Shown: positions 26,226 to 39,094, counted from the stretch's first letter. The stretch is DNA of 64,000 nt from Arenicola marina (GCA_964019135.1 OZ025252.1:11424823-11488822), one strand, 5' to 3'. Notes: generated by a model from the sequence alone, not told the origin. A program made the numbers and translations.

Positions 26226-26855
26226 AGCTATGCCACCGCCACTATACCGCCACCATACCGCCACCATACCGCCACCATACCGCCACCATATACCGCCACC
26301 ATACCGCCACCATACCGCCACCATACCGCCACCATACCACCACCATACCGCCACCATACCGCCACCATACCGCCACCATACCGCCACCATACCATACCGC
26401 CACCTTACCACCACCATACCGCCACCATACCGCCACCATACCGCCAATATATCGCCACCATACCATACCGCCACCATACCATACCGCCACCATACCGCCA
26501 CCATACCATACCGCCACCATACCGCCACCATACCGCCACCATACCATACCGCCACCATACCGCCACCATACCGCCTCCATACCATACCGCCACCATACCG
26601 CCACCATAGCGCCACCATAGCACCACCATACCGCCACCATACCGCCACCATACCGCCACCATACCGCCAATATATCGCCACCATACCATACCGCCACCAT
26701 ACCGCCACCATACCGCCACCATAGCACCACCATACCGCCACCATACCGCCACCATACCATACCGCCACCATACCGCCACCATACCGCCACCATACCGCCA
26801 CCATACCGCCACCAAACCGCCACCATACCGTCATACCGTCACCATACCGCCACCA
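26226..26855. repeat. 11-bp repeat (ACCATACCGCC), about 57 units
   Basis: Tandem ATACCGCCACC with short forms (accatacc) that make it irregular. It stays open on both strands for over 190 codons with no biological content. Confidence 0.93.
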
Positions 26856-27080
26856 TGACTGTGACCACGCTAATAGATCACCGTGACCACATGACTGTGA
26901 CCACGCTAATAGATCACCGTGACCACATGATTGTGACCACGCTAATAGATCACCGTGACAACATGACTATGACCACGCTAATAGATCACCGTGACCACAT
27001 GATTGTGACCACGCTAATAGATCACCGTGACCACATGACTGACCACGCTAATAGATCACCGTGACCACATGACTGTGACC
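26856..27080. repeat. 36-bp minisatellite, about 6 units
   Basis: Units contain ATGACTGTGACCACGCTAAT and agatcaccgtgaccac. It directly follows the 11-bp array. Confidence 0.92.
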
Positions 27081-27687
27081 GCGCTAAGCTGGTCGCCGAA
27101 CGAGATTAACACTCTGGCCCGGCTGACAGCCTTGAGGGTGCGCCATGGGAACGACCTTGAGTGAGAGTGACCTTGGAGTTGACCTTGGGGTGACCCTGAC
27201 AGTGGCCCTGGGGGAGATATTGCTGTGGGTGGCCCTGAGCCACGTGGGCAGTCTGCTCGTGGCTCGTATTACTTCTTTACAGCCCCTCCCCTCTCTGCCA
27301 CCCCCGCGTGTCACGTCCAATCACCACAAACTTGGCCTGCACCCTGGTTCTAATGACTTCCTTCCCGACTTAACGATGGCGATATAACTCAATCGATAAA
27401 GACCTGGTCGATGGCTATTGATCATGCTCTGTATGAAAGCGGTTCGTTAGCGGGACCCCCCTCTCGACCTCCCTGGGCGGTTGTTGGCTGGATGGACAAT
27501 ACGCCGCGAGAACATGGTTACTTAAGCTAGACCCCGTGTAACACTGGTGATTGATCACGTGATCACAGTGCCGCCTGGTGGCGTCGCCACCCAATAATGA
27601 CAGATCAGCGTCCATATTTTTGTGTCGATTAACCTGCCTCGTGTTTGCGTCGACTGTTACATTCTGACCTGGCTCGTGTTTGTGTAT
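27081..27687. other. Unique DNA, nothing recognised
   Basis: A short degenerate gacctt-rich stretch at 27150-27240; otherwise unremarkable. Confidence 0.45.
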
Positions 27688-30600
27688 CAAGCCTTCTATT
27701 CTACCTCCGTGGCCTGGTCCCATCATAACACGGCGCCGCATGGTGTCTAAGCCAGCCTTCTATTCTACCTCCGTGGCCTGGTCCCATCATAACACGGCGC
27801 CGCATGGTGTTTAAGCCTGCCTTCTATTCTGCCTCTGTGGCCTGGTCCCATCATAACACGGCGCCGCATGGTGTCTAAGCCAGCCTTCTATTCTACCTCC
27901 GTGGCCTAGTGGGGGCCTCCCTGGTGTAGTGGTTAGCGCACTAGACCGCAGATCAATAGGTCCTGGGTTCGAATCCGGGCTCGGGCACCTAATCTGGGGC
28001 ATGTTTCATTCCTTCATCCTTCATCGTCTCGGGAGGTTCCTTGGCCCAATTTAGCCTGTATGTGCACAAAAGTGGCCTAAAACACCAACATTCCTTCCTT
28101 CCTTCCGTGGCCTAGTCCCATGATAACACGGCGCCGCATGGTGTCTAAGCCAGCCTTCTATTCTGCCTCTGTGGCCTGGTCCCATCATAACACGGCGCCG
28201 CATGGTGTCTAAGCCAGCCTTCCATTCTGCCTCTGTGGCCTGATCCCATCATAACACGGCGCCGCATGGTGTTTAAGCCTGCCTTCTATTCTGCCTCTGT
28301 GGCCTGGTCCCATCATAACACGGCGCCGCATGGTGTCTAAGCCAGCCTTGTATTCTACCTCCGTGGCCTGGTCCCATCATAACACGGCGCCGCATGGTGT
28401 CTAAGCCAGCCTTCTATTCTGCCTCTGTGGCCTGGTCCCATCATAACACGGCGCCGCATGGTGTCTAAGCCAGCCTTCTATTCTACCTCCGTGGCCTGGT
28501 CCCATCATAACACGGCGCCGCATGGTGTCTAAGCCAGCCTTCTATTCTACCTCCGTGGCCTGGTCCCATCATAACACGGCGCCGCATGGTGTCTAAGCCA
28601 GCCTTCTATTCTGCCTCTGTGGCCTGGTCCCATCATAACACGGCGCCGCATGGTGTTTAAGCCAGCCTTGTATTCTACCTCCGTGGCCTGGTCCCATCAT
28701 AACACGGCGCCGCATGGTGTCTAAGCCAGCCTTCTATTCTGCCTCTGTGGCCTGGTCCCATCATAACACGGCGCCGCATGGTGTCTAAGCCAGCCTTCTA
28801 TTCTGCCTCTGTGGCCTGGTCCCATCATAACACGGCGCCGCATGGTGTTTAAGCAAGCCTTCTATTCTGCCTCTGTGGCCTGGTCCCATCATAACACGGC
28901 GCCGCATGGTGTTTAAGCCAGCCTTGTATTCTACCTCCGTGGCCTGGTCCCATCATAACACGGCGCCGCATGGTGTCTAAGCCAGCCTTCTATTCTGCCT
29001 CTGTGGCCTGGTCCCATCATAACACGGCGCCGCATGGTGTCTAAGCCAGCCTTCTATTCTGCCTCTGTGGCCTGGTCCCATCATAACACGGCGCCGCATG
29101 GTGTTTAAGCAAGCCTTCTATTCTGCCTCTGTGGCCTGGTCCCATCATAACACGGCGCCGCATGGTGTCTAAGCAAGCCTTGTATTCTGCCTCTGTGGCC
29201 TGGTCCCATCATAACACGGCGCCGCATGGTGTCTAAGCCAGCCTTCTATTCTGCCTCTGTGGCCTGGTCCCATCATAACACGGCGCCGCATGGTGTTTAA
29301 GCAAGCCTTCTATTCTGCCTCTGTGGCCTGGTCCCATCATAACACGGCGCCGCATGGTGTCTAAGCAAGCCTTGTATTCTGCCTCTGTGGCCTGGTCCCA
29401 TCATAACACGGCGCCGCATGGTGTTTAAGCAAGCCTTCTATTCTGCCTCTGTGGCCTGGTCCCATCATAACACGGCGCCGCATGGTGTCTAAGCCAGCCT
29501 TCTATTCTGCCTCTGTGGCCTGGTCCCATCATAACACGGCGCCGCATGGTGTCTAAGCAAGCCTTGTATTCTGCCTCTGTGGCCTGGTCCCATCATAACA
29601 CGGCGCCGCATGGTGTCTAAGCCAGCCTTGTATTCTACCTCCGTGGCCTGGTCCCATCATAACACGGCGCCGCATGGTGTCTAAGCCAGCCTTCTATTCT
29701 ACCTCCGTGGCCTGGTCCCATCATAACACGGCGCCGCATGGTGTTTAAGCAAGCCTTCTATTCTGCCTCTGTGGCCTGGTCCCATCATAACACGGCGCCG
29801 CATGGTGTCTAAGCAAGCCTTGTATTCTGCCTCTGTGGCCTGGTCCCATCATAACACGGCGCCGCATGGTGTTTAAGCAAGCCTTCTATTCTGCCTCTGT
29901 GGCCTGGTCCCATCATAACACGGCGCCGCATGGTGTCTAAGCCAGCCTTCTATTCTGCCTCTGTGGCCTGGTCCCATCATAACACGGCGCCGCATGGTGT
30001 CTAAGCAAGCCTTGTATTCTGCCTCTGTGGCCTGGTCCCATCATAACACGGCGCCGCATGGTGTCTAAGCCAGCCTTGTATTCTACCTCCGTGGCCTGGT
30101 CCCATCATAACACGGCGCCGCATGGTGTCTAAGCCAGCCTTCTATTCTACCTCCGTGGCCTGGTCCCATCATAACACGGCGCCGCATGGTGGCTAAGCCA
30201 GCCTTCTATTCTACCTCCGTGGCCTGGTCCCATCATAACACGGCGCCGCATGGTGTCTAAGCAAGCCTTCTATTCTGCCTCTGTGGCCTGGTCCCATCAT
30301 AACACGGCGCCGCATGGTGTCTAAGCCAGACTTGTGTTCTACCTCCGTGGCCTGGTCCCATCATAACACGGCGCCGCATGGTGTCTAAGCCAGCCTTCTA
30401 TTCTACCTCCGTGGCCTGGTCCCATCATAACACGGCGCCGCATGGTGTCTAAGCCAGCCTTCTATTCTGCCTCTGTGGCCTGGTCCCATCATAACACGGC
30501 GCCGCATGGTGTCTAAGCCAGCCTTCTATTCTGCCTCTGTGGCCTGGTCCCATCATAACACGGCGCCGCATGGTGTCTAAGCCAGCCTTCTATTCTGCCT

Positions 30601-31002
30601 CTGTGGCCTGGTCCCATCATAACACGGCGCCGCATGGTGTCTAAGCCAGCCTTCTATTCTGCCTCTGTGGCCTGGTCCCATCATAGCATGGCGCCGCATG
30701 GTGTCTAAGCAAGCCTTGTATTCTGCCTCCGTGGCCTGGTCCCATCATCACACGGCGCCGCATGGTGTCTAAGCCAGCCTTCTATTCTGCCTCTGTGGCC
30801 TGGTCCCATCATAACACGGCGCCGCATGGTGTTTAAGCCAGCCTTGTATTCTACCTCCGTGGCCTGGTCCCATCATAACACGGCGCCGCATGGTGTCTAA
30901 GCCAGCCTTCTATTCTACCTCCGTGGCCTGGTCCCATCATAACACGGCGCCGCATGGTGTCTAAGCCAGCCTTCTATTCTACCTCCGTGGCCTGGTCCCA
31001 TC
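27688..31002. repeat. 64-bp minisatellite, about 49 units, interrupted by a SINE
   Basis: The unit contains ACACGGCGCCGCATGGTGT and CCTTCTATTCTGCCTCTGTG. Unit-to-unit divergence is low and falls in a few linked variant positions (ctctgt/ctccgt, gtctaagcc/gtttaagcaa), so higher-order blocks recur, for example in 28.8-30.1 kb. It starts inside a similar half unit at 27688 and ends at 31002, where tcgttggcc replaces tcataacac. Confidence 0.95.
27911..28103 (+). mobile_element. tRNA-derived SINE with 13-bp target-site duplication
   Basis: The 5' part is tRNA-like: an A-box-like TGGTGTAGTGGTTAGCGC at 27922-27939 and a perfect B box GGTTCGAATCC at 27966-27976, forming an internal RNA polymerase III promoter. 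A tRNA-unrelated body follows, ending in an ATTCCTTCCTTCC-type tail. The element is flanked by TCCGTGGCCTAGT at 27898-27910 and 28104-28116. The duplicated unit carries cctagt where the surrounding array has cctggt, which argues for a genuine target-site duplication rather than chance array similarity. The element is about 193 bp. I cannot name the family. Confidence 0.82.
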
Positions 31003-32989
31003 GTTGGCCGGAAGCGAGATGCGAGAACTACAGTCTGTCGTACGCTAGGTGGCGGGGGGACAATGGCGCTAACCGGAAGCATTGTGCGGGTCAAGGTCAA
31101 CATTGAACGCTGGCATTACTACGGCACGAGGACCTCCAGTGATTGTTGCCCGTACCATGCATCTGATTACCTACCCCAGCAGGCCTCCTGGCCCCGTGCA
31201 ATCCACCATTGCGGGAAGCTGGGACTATCTATCAAATCGATATTCATTGCTCCTGTGTTGAAGGAAAGAAAGGCCAGCGGGGCGGAGAAGAACCAAAGGA
31301 AGAACGGCAGTTGGGTACAACTTTAATAGCCGCTGGATGCATGAAGCACGTTCTCGGGCCGAGCGAACGAGACTTGTCGTGGCCATGGGAAGGGAGGAAA
31401 GCCAGAAGGAATAAAATATTGTTTAACGGCAAAGTTCTTCTTTGTCTCTCCGCACCACACTGAAGTTGGAACTCTAGCAGGGATTATCTACGGCTTGACG
31501 GGAGGGACTCTCACGCCTGGTGCTTCCTACAGTAATCCCTTTCTTTGGATCCCCACATAGCCGATGGGACCCGGATGTGGGGCGGACGACAACATCCAGC
31601 TCACCAACGGCTGTCGAAAATAATTTGGGCGCATGAATAGGTTTTGGGCGCCTGAGTGTGACATACACGTAAGCTATGGGCGATCTCAGGACAAGACCTG
31701 TGTCTCCTCCATGTTCACCTTATTGTATGGGGGGAGAGGACCATGGCCACACCACGTTATAATGTCCTGTGTGATGAAGATGTTGTGACAACAGTGGCGG
31801 CGGCCCATGGTGGTGACTGCTACACGTGGGCTACTGATTGGCCGGGTCACGTCCGAGAGAACGAGCGGGGCGCGCCGCCCCAGGTCATTGCAATGATCCG
31901 TCACGCCTGGTGCGGGTTATACCGCCGTGGATCCGCCGGGCGGCGCCCTCGGCTGGCATTAGGGGCCCCCCAGAAAGCCGCTTAAGGTAAAGGTCCTCAT
32001 TAGTTACGTTGGCTGGGGTGACCCGGCGGCGTTATGGCGTAGGGGTACGGGAAGGGGCGGGTGGTGGGTGTCGGGGGCCTAGGGCGGTAGATAAGGGAGG
32101 AAAGGGCCGCTCAGCGCGGGCTATAGACCCCCATTGTGGCGGTGTCTCCGGGCCCTGGCCCCCAAGCTAGCCGCCTTGTGACTGCCTCCAGCCAGATCTT
32201 ATTGACCGGTGGCCGGCAGAGGTTAATGAAGGGCCCGTTGGGCATGCATAGGGAGAGGGGGGGGGGAGGCCGCGGCCCAGAGGTCCCCCCTCCCTTCCCC
32301 TTCCATCTCATCCATGCAGACTGGGCGGCGGTGCGGGGAGGGGGGGGGGGCGAGGGGGAGGTGACAGGAAAAGGGGAATGGGGAAGGATTTGTGAAAGGA
32401 ACGCTTGGAGGCGGACCGGGAAAGGGATATTGGTGATATGTAGGACCGGGAATGCCATGGCCCGTCGATATACAAGAGAGTCCTGGTCGTGCGGGGCTGG
32501 GTGCACGACCGGCAAGGGGGGGGGGGGGTGCAGAGGCTGTGTGGGAATCGTGGGGTGGGGTGAGGGTAAGGGGGGGGGGGTTGTCACGGAGGTCTGCATC
32601 AAAGTGCGCAGCGGTCGCTAGGAGTCGAGGACGTCCTGTGATCAGATTATGCCGGGTGGGTGTTTAATGAGGGGGGGTGACGGGGTGGAGGAGGGGGGGG
32701 GGGGGGTCGGCGTTTGATAGCCTTGGGGCTGTAGGAGTGTGACTACCTCCTACCCACCTCCTCCCCCTCTCCCGGCCCCACTTCAAGGGCCTCCCCCCTT
32801 TGCCATCTCATTCCCGTGATTTGGCTGCCGTCTCGCACGCCAGGCTGGGGAGGAAAGCCGCCCGCTCTATGGATTATGGATCATTTCCCCAGCGGTGAAG
32901 CTGTCTATTTCCTCCTTCTTCAGAATTGAAGCCATGCGGCCGCCGGTCCCAGCCTACTAGAGCCATACATTAACTGGTCCTTACAGTTA
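31003..32989. other. Unique island with G-rich tracts, no recognised gene
   Basis: Open frames such as 31743-31985 and 32136-32621 have no recognisable content. The latter runs through G-homopolymer tracts (32253-32262, 32340-32351, 32516-32528, 32570-32580, 32692-32706). Confidence 0.45.
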
Positions 32990-33325
32990 GCGGCCCTTGC
33001 TTGTCTGGCAGCCTCTGGTTCTTGCTTGTCTTGCAGCCTTTGGTTCTGGCTTGTCTTGCAGCCTCTGGTTCTGGCTTGTCTGGCAGCCTCTGGTTCTTGC
33101 TTGTCTTGCAGCCTCTGGTTCTGGCTTGTCTGGCAGCCTCTGGGACTTGCTTGTCTTGCTGCTTCTGGTTCTTGCTTGTCTTGCAGCCTCTGGTTCTGGC
33201 TTGTCTTGCAGCCTCTGTGTTTACCATGCAGTCCCCGGTCTTTGCTTGTCTCTGGTCTGTGTTTACCATGCAATTCATGATCTTTGCTTGTCTCCGGTCA
33301 GTGTTTATCATGCAGTACTTGGTCT
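32990..33325. repeat. 25-bp repeat passing into a longer diverged repeat
   Basis: Units contain TTGCTTGTCTTGCAGCCTCT (about 9 copies to 33215). About three looser copies of a unit with gtttaccatgca and ggtctttgcttgtc follow. Many units resemble a splice acceptor (cttgtcttgcag). Confidence 0.9.
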
Positions 33326-33884
33326 TTTTATGCGAGATGATGTTAACTAACAATCGTGTGCGGCTTACTGTAAAATGAATATCGTCTAGTATCTAACAAT
33401 ACCATCGTGAGAGTGTCCTCGTTTGATCGCGTAAGGCGTAATAGAGGCAAGTTTCTCAATGTCATCAGTATTACTTGTAATGTTGACTGCTTCCCAAATC
33501 ACAGTATCGGATAAGTCGAAAGAGAAGAAGCTGTTGTGGTAAGACCCAATGTCCCCACCCTCCACTGTCGCCCAACAAGGACCAACGAAGCGTCATTAAA
33601 TAAAGGTCTAAGGCTGATGGCCCAGTCACACAGTCCGTGGAGCTCCCAGCCGCCCCCCCCCACCCCACCCCATCCCACCCCATCTCCTCTCTCTTTCCCG
33701 CCACACTCCGCAGTCTGCCAGGCAGCTAGGGTTCTGTACGCTATCTCGTACTCATTTCAGCGCTGATAACTTCCCAATCGCATCGCGTAATGTGTCTTTG
33801 TGATTCCTGAAAAACCCAATTTTTCTTTATCGTTGGGCTGTCATTGGTAAGAACGATGAGAGGGCTCGAGGTGAGGCGGCCATT
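33326..33884. other. Unique DNA, nothing firm
   Basis: Contains one splice-bounded 34-nt segment at 33505-33538, which I discuss among the rejected items. Confidence 0.4.
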
Positions 33885-34095
33885 GCAGAGTGTGTGCAGA
33901 GAGGGGGTGGAGGGGGGGGGTGCGGTCAGGGATGGCCTGGCAGGGGGTGTGCAGAGAGGAAAGGAAGGGAGGGGGGGGGGTGCGGGCATGGACGTCCTGG
34001 CAGGGTGTGTTCACGGAGAGGGGAAGAAGGGAGGGGGCTGGGGGCAGGGATGGCCTGGCAGGGTGTGTGTGGGCACGGCCGGGAGGGTGGAAGGG
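33885..34095. repeat. G-rich repeat of about 65 bp, three units
   Basis: Units share GATGGCCTGGCAGGG and gtgtgtgcagagagg with intervening G runs. Confidence 0.8.
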
Positions 34096-34369
34096 GAGCA
34101 GGGGTCCCGCCCCCATCCCGGCTGTTAGAAGTTCCACCCGGTCATCGGGTTGTCGGGTAACCCGTGTGGATAGCGGTATCCCCCCCTTTGACCCGCCTCG
34201 CGAGATACAATCTCATCTCTCTCGCCCGTTCATTTCGGTAAATAGTTTTCGGAATTGTCCTAGAAACAGCTGGAATATCTAGCACCACTGTTTGTGACGT
34301 CATTCTCACCCTACCCAACCACGCCGCCAGGGGCGCCTGCTGCTGAGGGTGGAGGTGGAGGTGGGGGCT

Positions 34370-34505
34370 CTAGGTGGGTCTGGATGGGGGGGTGGGTGGA
34401 CGAGGGGTGTCTGGATGGGGTGTGTGTGAATGGGGGATGTCTGGATGGGGTGTGTGTGAATGGAGGGTGTCTCGATGGGGGGTGGGTGGATGGGGTGTGT
34501 GTGGA
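34370..34505. repeat. 30-bp GT-rich repeat truncated by the assembly gap
   Basis: Units contain GGATGGGGTGTGTGTGAATG and run directly into the N block. Confidence 0.85.
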
Positions 34506-34705
34506 NNNNNNNNNNNNNNNNNNNNNNNNNNNNNNNNNNNNNNNNNNNNNNNNNNNNNNNNNNNNNNNNNNNNNNNNNNNNNNNNNNNNNNNNNNNNNNN
34601 NNNNNNNNNNNNNNNNNNNNNNNNNNNNNNNNNNNNNNNNNNNNNNNNNNNNNNNNNNNNNNNNNNNNNNNNNNNNNNNNNNNNNNNNNNNNNNNNNNNN
34701 NNNNN
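34506..34705. other. Assembly gap, 200 N
   Basis: Exactly 200 ambiguous bases, a conventional scaffold placeholder, so the true length is unknown. Repeats differ on either side. Confidence 0.98.
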
Positions 34706-35665
34706 TAAGACCGCTCTGATGGTAATTACAGGCCGCTCTGATGGTAAGGCCGCTCTGATAGTAATTACAGACCGCTCTGATGGTAAGACCGCTCTCATGG
34801 TAATTACAGGCCTCTCTGATGGTAAGACCGCTCTGATGGTAATTACAGGCCGCTCTGATAGTGATAGTAAGGCCGCTCTGACAGTGATAGTAAGGCCGCT
34901 CTGATAGTGATAGTAAGGCCGCTCTGATAGTGATAGTAAGGTCGCTCTGATAGTGATAGTAAGGCCGCTGTGATAGTGATAGTAAGGCCGCTCTGATAGT
35001 GATAGTAAGGCCGCTCTGATAGTGATAGTAAGGCCGCTCTGATAGTGATAGTAAGGTCGCTCTGATAGTGATAGTAAAGCCGCTCTGATAGTAAGGCCGC
35101 TCTGAGAGTAAGGCCGCTCTAATAGTAAGGCCGCTATGATAGTAAGGCCGCTCTGATAGTAAGGCCGCTCTGATAGTGATAGTACGGCCGCTCTGATAGT
35201 AAGGCCGCTCTGATAGTGATAGTAAGGCCGCTCTGGTAGTGATAGTAAGGCCGCTCTGTTAGTGATAGTAAGGCCGCTCTGATAGTGATAGTAAGGCCGC
35301 TCTGATAGTGATAGTAAGGCCGTTCTGATAGTGATAGTAAGGCCGCTCTGATAGTGATAGTAAGGCCGCTCTGATAGTGATAGTAAGGCCGCTCTGATAG
35401 TAAGGCCGCTGTGATAGTAAGGCCGCTGTGATAGTAAGGCCGCTCTGATAGTAAGGCCGCTCTGATAGTGATAGTACGGCCGCTCTGATAGTAAGGCCGC
35501 TCTGATAGTGATAGTAAGGCCGCTCTGGTAGTGATAGTAAGGCCGCTCTGTTAGTGATAGTAAGGCCGCTCTGATAGTGATAGTAAGGCCGCTCTGATAT
35601 TAAGGCCGCTGTGATAGTGATAGTAAGGCCGCTGTGATAGTGATAGTAAGGCCGCTCTGATGGTC
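34706..35665. repeat. 17/23-bp compound minisatellite
   Basis: Core AAGGCCGCTCTGATAGT with an optional extra gatagt. The first few units instead carry ggtaattacag. Blocks recur, for example 35130-35290 and 35430-35590. Confidence 0.93.
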
Positions 35666-36262
35666 TGTAATGTACAGTACATGTAAAAATCGCGTGCCGT
35701 ACCTCGGTAGCCCAGCCGCCTACCAGAGATGGCGCTGTTCCCGCGGCAATCAGTATGAGTCTTTTATCGCCAATAAAGCCGTGTTATTAGTGTAGGACAG
35801 CCCCCCCCCCCCACCCGGGGTCTGATTGGGCTGTCCTCGGGATAATAAGACCCCTCCGAGCGTGAGGCAAGACGGGGCGGCAGGGAGGGGCGGGGGGGGG
35901 GGGCGGGGGAGGGGGGTAGAGGCTGGGGTACGGCGGGGGAGGAGGGTAGAGGCTGGGGTACGGCGGGGGCGTTGCCGAGACGTGAGATAAGGAATGTCGT
36001 CCAAAATGTGCCCTGGCCTCTAACTACCAACACACAATCGACACTGTCTGCCAAGAGACCCTGACCTTAAAATATATTTTACTTTCTGTGAAAGTAAAAA
36101 CTGGCAATCCTTAGAAATGTTTTACGAAATATGCAATCCAAACTCTTCTTAACGCTATGCTACTAATCCCACATGGAGAAAAAGTTGCACATATGAGTGA
36201 ACGCGCCTGCGACCCTCATGTGGACTGAGGCTAACTTAGCCAGCAATCTCAGAAAGCCCTGC
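35666..36262. other. Unique DNA, no recognised gene
   Basis: G-rich at 35880-35970. An AT-rich end with a near-palindromic actttctgtgaaagt at about 36080-36095. Confidence 0.4.
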
Positions 36263-36842
36263 GCCTGGTCTGACCACCGGGGCGCTGTGCATGATCCAGA
36301 GACCTCCTTGTCCCTGAGACCCCTGGTCTGACCACCGGGGCGCTGTGCACGATCCAGAGACCTCCTTGTCCCTGAGACCCCTGGTCTGACCACCGGGGCG
36401 CTGTGCACGATCCAGAGACCTCCTTGTCCCTGAGACCCCTGGTCTGACCACCGGGGCGCTGTGCACGATCCAGAGACCTCCTTGTCCCTGAGACCCCTGG
36501 TCTGACCACCGGGGCGCTGTGCACGATCCAGAGACCTCCTTGTCCCTGAGACCCCTGGTCTGACCACCGGGGCGCTGTGCACGATCCAGAGACCCCCTTG
36601 TCCCTGAGACCCCTGGTCTGACCACCGGGGCGCTGTGCACGATCCAGAGACCTCCTTGTCCCTGAGACCCCTGGTCTGACCACCGGGGCGCTGTGCACGA
36701 TCCAGAGACCCCCTTGTCCCTGAGACCCCTGGTCTGACCACCGGGGCGCTGTGCACGATCCAGAGACCTCCTTGTCCCTGAGACCCCTGGTCTGACCACC
36801 GGGGCGCTGTGCACGATCCAGAGACCTCCTTTTCCCTGAGAC
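36263..36842. repeat. 58-bp minisatellite, 10 units
   Basis: Units contain CTGACCACCGGGGCGCTGTG and GATCCAGAGACCTCCTTGTC and are almost identical, which implies recent expansion or homogenisation. Confidence 0.94.
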
Positions 36843-36929
36843 CCGGGCATGCCACTGCCTTCTATAGCGTTTCGATCCGAGATTTCGTGGTCTGTGTGAT
36901 TTCTTATAGGATCCAAGACATTCAGTTAA

Positions 36930-38745
36930 CGGGATCTCTATCCGGATCGATGTGACATCTAATCCCTGGTATCTCTATCCGGATCGATGTGACATCTGAT
37001 CCCTGGGATCTCTATCCGAATCGATGTGACATCTGATCCCTGGGATCTCTATCCGGATCGATGTGATATCTGATCCCTGGGAGCTCTATCCGGATCGATG
37101 CGACATCTGATCGCTGGGATCTCTATCCGGATCGATGTGACATCTGATCGTTGGGATCTCTATCCGGATCAATGTGACATCTGATCGTTGGGATCTCTAT
37201 GCGGAACGACGTGACTTCTGATCGTTGGGATCTCTATCCGGATCGATGTGCCATCTGATCCCTGGGATCTCTATCTGGATCGATGTGACATCTGATCGCT
37301 GGGATCTCTATCCGGATCGATGTGCCATCTGATCGTTGGGATCTCTATCTGGATCGATGTGACATCTGATTCCTGGGATCTCTATCCGGATCGATGTGAC
37401 ATCTGATCGCTTGGATCTCTATCCGGATCGATGTGCCATCTGATCGCTGGGATCTCTATCCGGATCGATGTGACATCCGATCGCTAAGATCTCTATCCGG
37501 ATCGATGTGACATCTGATCGTTGGGATCTATCCGGATCGATGGGATCTCTATCCGGATCGATGTCACATCCGATCGCTGGGATCTCTATCCGGATCGATG
37601 TGACATCTGATCGCTGGGATCTCTATCCGGATCGATGTGCCATCTGATCCCTGGGATCTCTATCCGGATCGATGTGACATCTGATCGTTTGGATCTCTCT
37701 CCGGATCGATGTGCCATCTGATCCCTGGGATCTCTATCCGGATCGATGTGACATCTGATCGTTGGGATCTATCCGGATCGATGTGACATCTGATCGTTTG
37801 GATCTCTATCCGGATCGATGTGACATCTGATCCCTGGGATCTCTATCCGGATCGATGTGACATCTGATCGTTGGGATCTCTATCCGGATCGATGTGACAT
37901 CTGATCGTTGGGATCTCTATCCGGATCGATGTGACATCTGATCGTTGGGATCTCTATCCGGATCGATGTGACATCTGATCGTTGGGATCTCTATCCGGAT
38001 CGATGTGACATCTGATCCCTGGGATCTCTATCCAGATCGATATGACATCTGATCGTTGGGATCTCTATCCGGATCAATGTGACATCTGATCGTTGGGATC
38101 TCTGTCCGGATCGATGTGACATCTGATCGTTGTGATCTCTATCCAGATCGATGTGACATCTGATCGTTGGGATACCTATCCGGATCGATGTGACATCTGA
38201 TCCCTGGGATCTCTATCCAGATCGATGTGACATCTGATCGCTGGGATCTCTATCCGGATCGATGTGACATCTGATCCCTGGGATCTCTATCCAGATCGAT
38301 ATGACATCTGATCGTTGGGATCTCTATCCGGATCAATGTGACATCTGATGGTTGGGATCTCTGTCCGGATCGATGTGACATCTGATCGTTGTGATCTCTA
38401 TCCAGATCGATGTGACATCTGATCGTTGGGATCTCTATCCATATCGATGTGACATCTGATCCCTGGGATCTCTATCCGGATCGATGTGACATCTGATCGC
38501 TGGGATCTCTATCCGGATCGATGTGCCATCTGATCGCTGGGATCTCTATCCGGATCAATGTGACATCTGATCGTTTGGATCTCTATCCGGATCGATGTGA
38601 CATCTGATCGTTAGGATCTCTATCCGGATCGATGTGATATCCGATCCCTGGGATCTCTATCCGGATCGATGTGACATCTGATCGTTGGGATCTCTATCCG
38701 GATCGATGTGACATCTGATCGTTGGGATCTCTATCCGGCTCGCAT
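36930..38745. repeat. 37-bp GATC-rich minisatellite, about 49 units
   Basis: Units contain GATCTCTATCCGGATCGATG and tgacatctgatcgttgg. More diverged than the neighbouring 58-bp array, hence probably older. Confidence 0.94.
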
Positions 38746-39094
38746 CTGATCCGGATCTGGTGACAGGGGTTGCCCACACCGTCCATGGGATATCGAGTGG
38801 AAGACGCCCTAGCTGTAGTGCCAACTCACTAACCGCTCGCAGCTTTTTCTCTACCATTCTGCATTCAAATTTCCTTACATTCTTTCTCGGTGCTTTCATC
38901 TTACACAGACGAAGATTTGTCTGGCCAAGTTAAGTACTAAATCTGTCTCTTATATTTCAAGTCTTCTTTCTCCTTCTTAGCTCGATTTACACCATTTTAA
39001 CGTCACTAGAAATACAACTTATTAATCCCCTGCCCTCGCACTTTGGACGTACCCCTCCCCTTTTCCCTAGACCTTGTAGACCCACCCCCGCTCC
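38746..39094. other. Unique DNA with a strong acceptor-like tract
   Basis: The tract ttctttctcggtgctttcatcttacacag ends at 38907 (two parts, both pyrimidine-rich). No phase-compatible exon follows. Confidence 0.4.

Noticed and set aside
27911..27989. Functional tRNA gene
   Set aside because: Boxes A and B are present, but the anticodon arm does not pair properly, the acceptor stem is poor, and a SINE body and tail with target duplications follow.
33505..33538. 34-nt segment between aaatcacag and gtaagac
   Set aside because: Both splice signals look good, but the length is not a multiple of three. Only a phase 0-to-1 exon would fit, and the resulting peptide (YRISRKRRSCC) resembles nothing in NCX.
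34331..34354. 24-nt phase-1 symmetric segment (GAPAAEGG) before gtggag
   Set aside because: The donor is poor and the sequence runs into a G-rich repeat next to an assembly gap.
38908..38930. Acidic microexon (DEDLSGQ) after a strong acceptor
   Set aside because: No donor gives a phase-compatible exon, and a similar DNA string (gacgaagatctcgccgg) occurs at about 62475, so it may be a fragment of a dispersed repeat.
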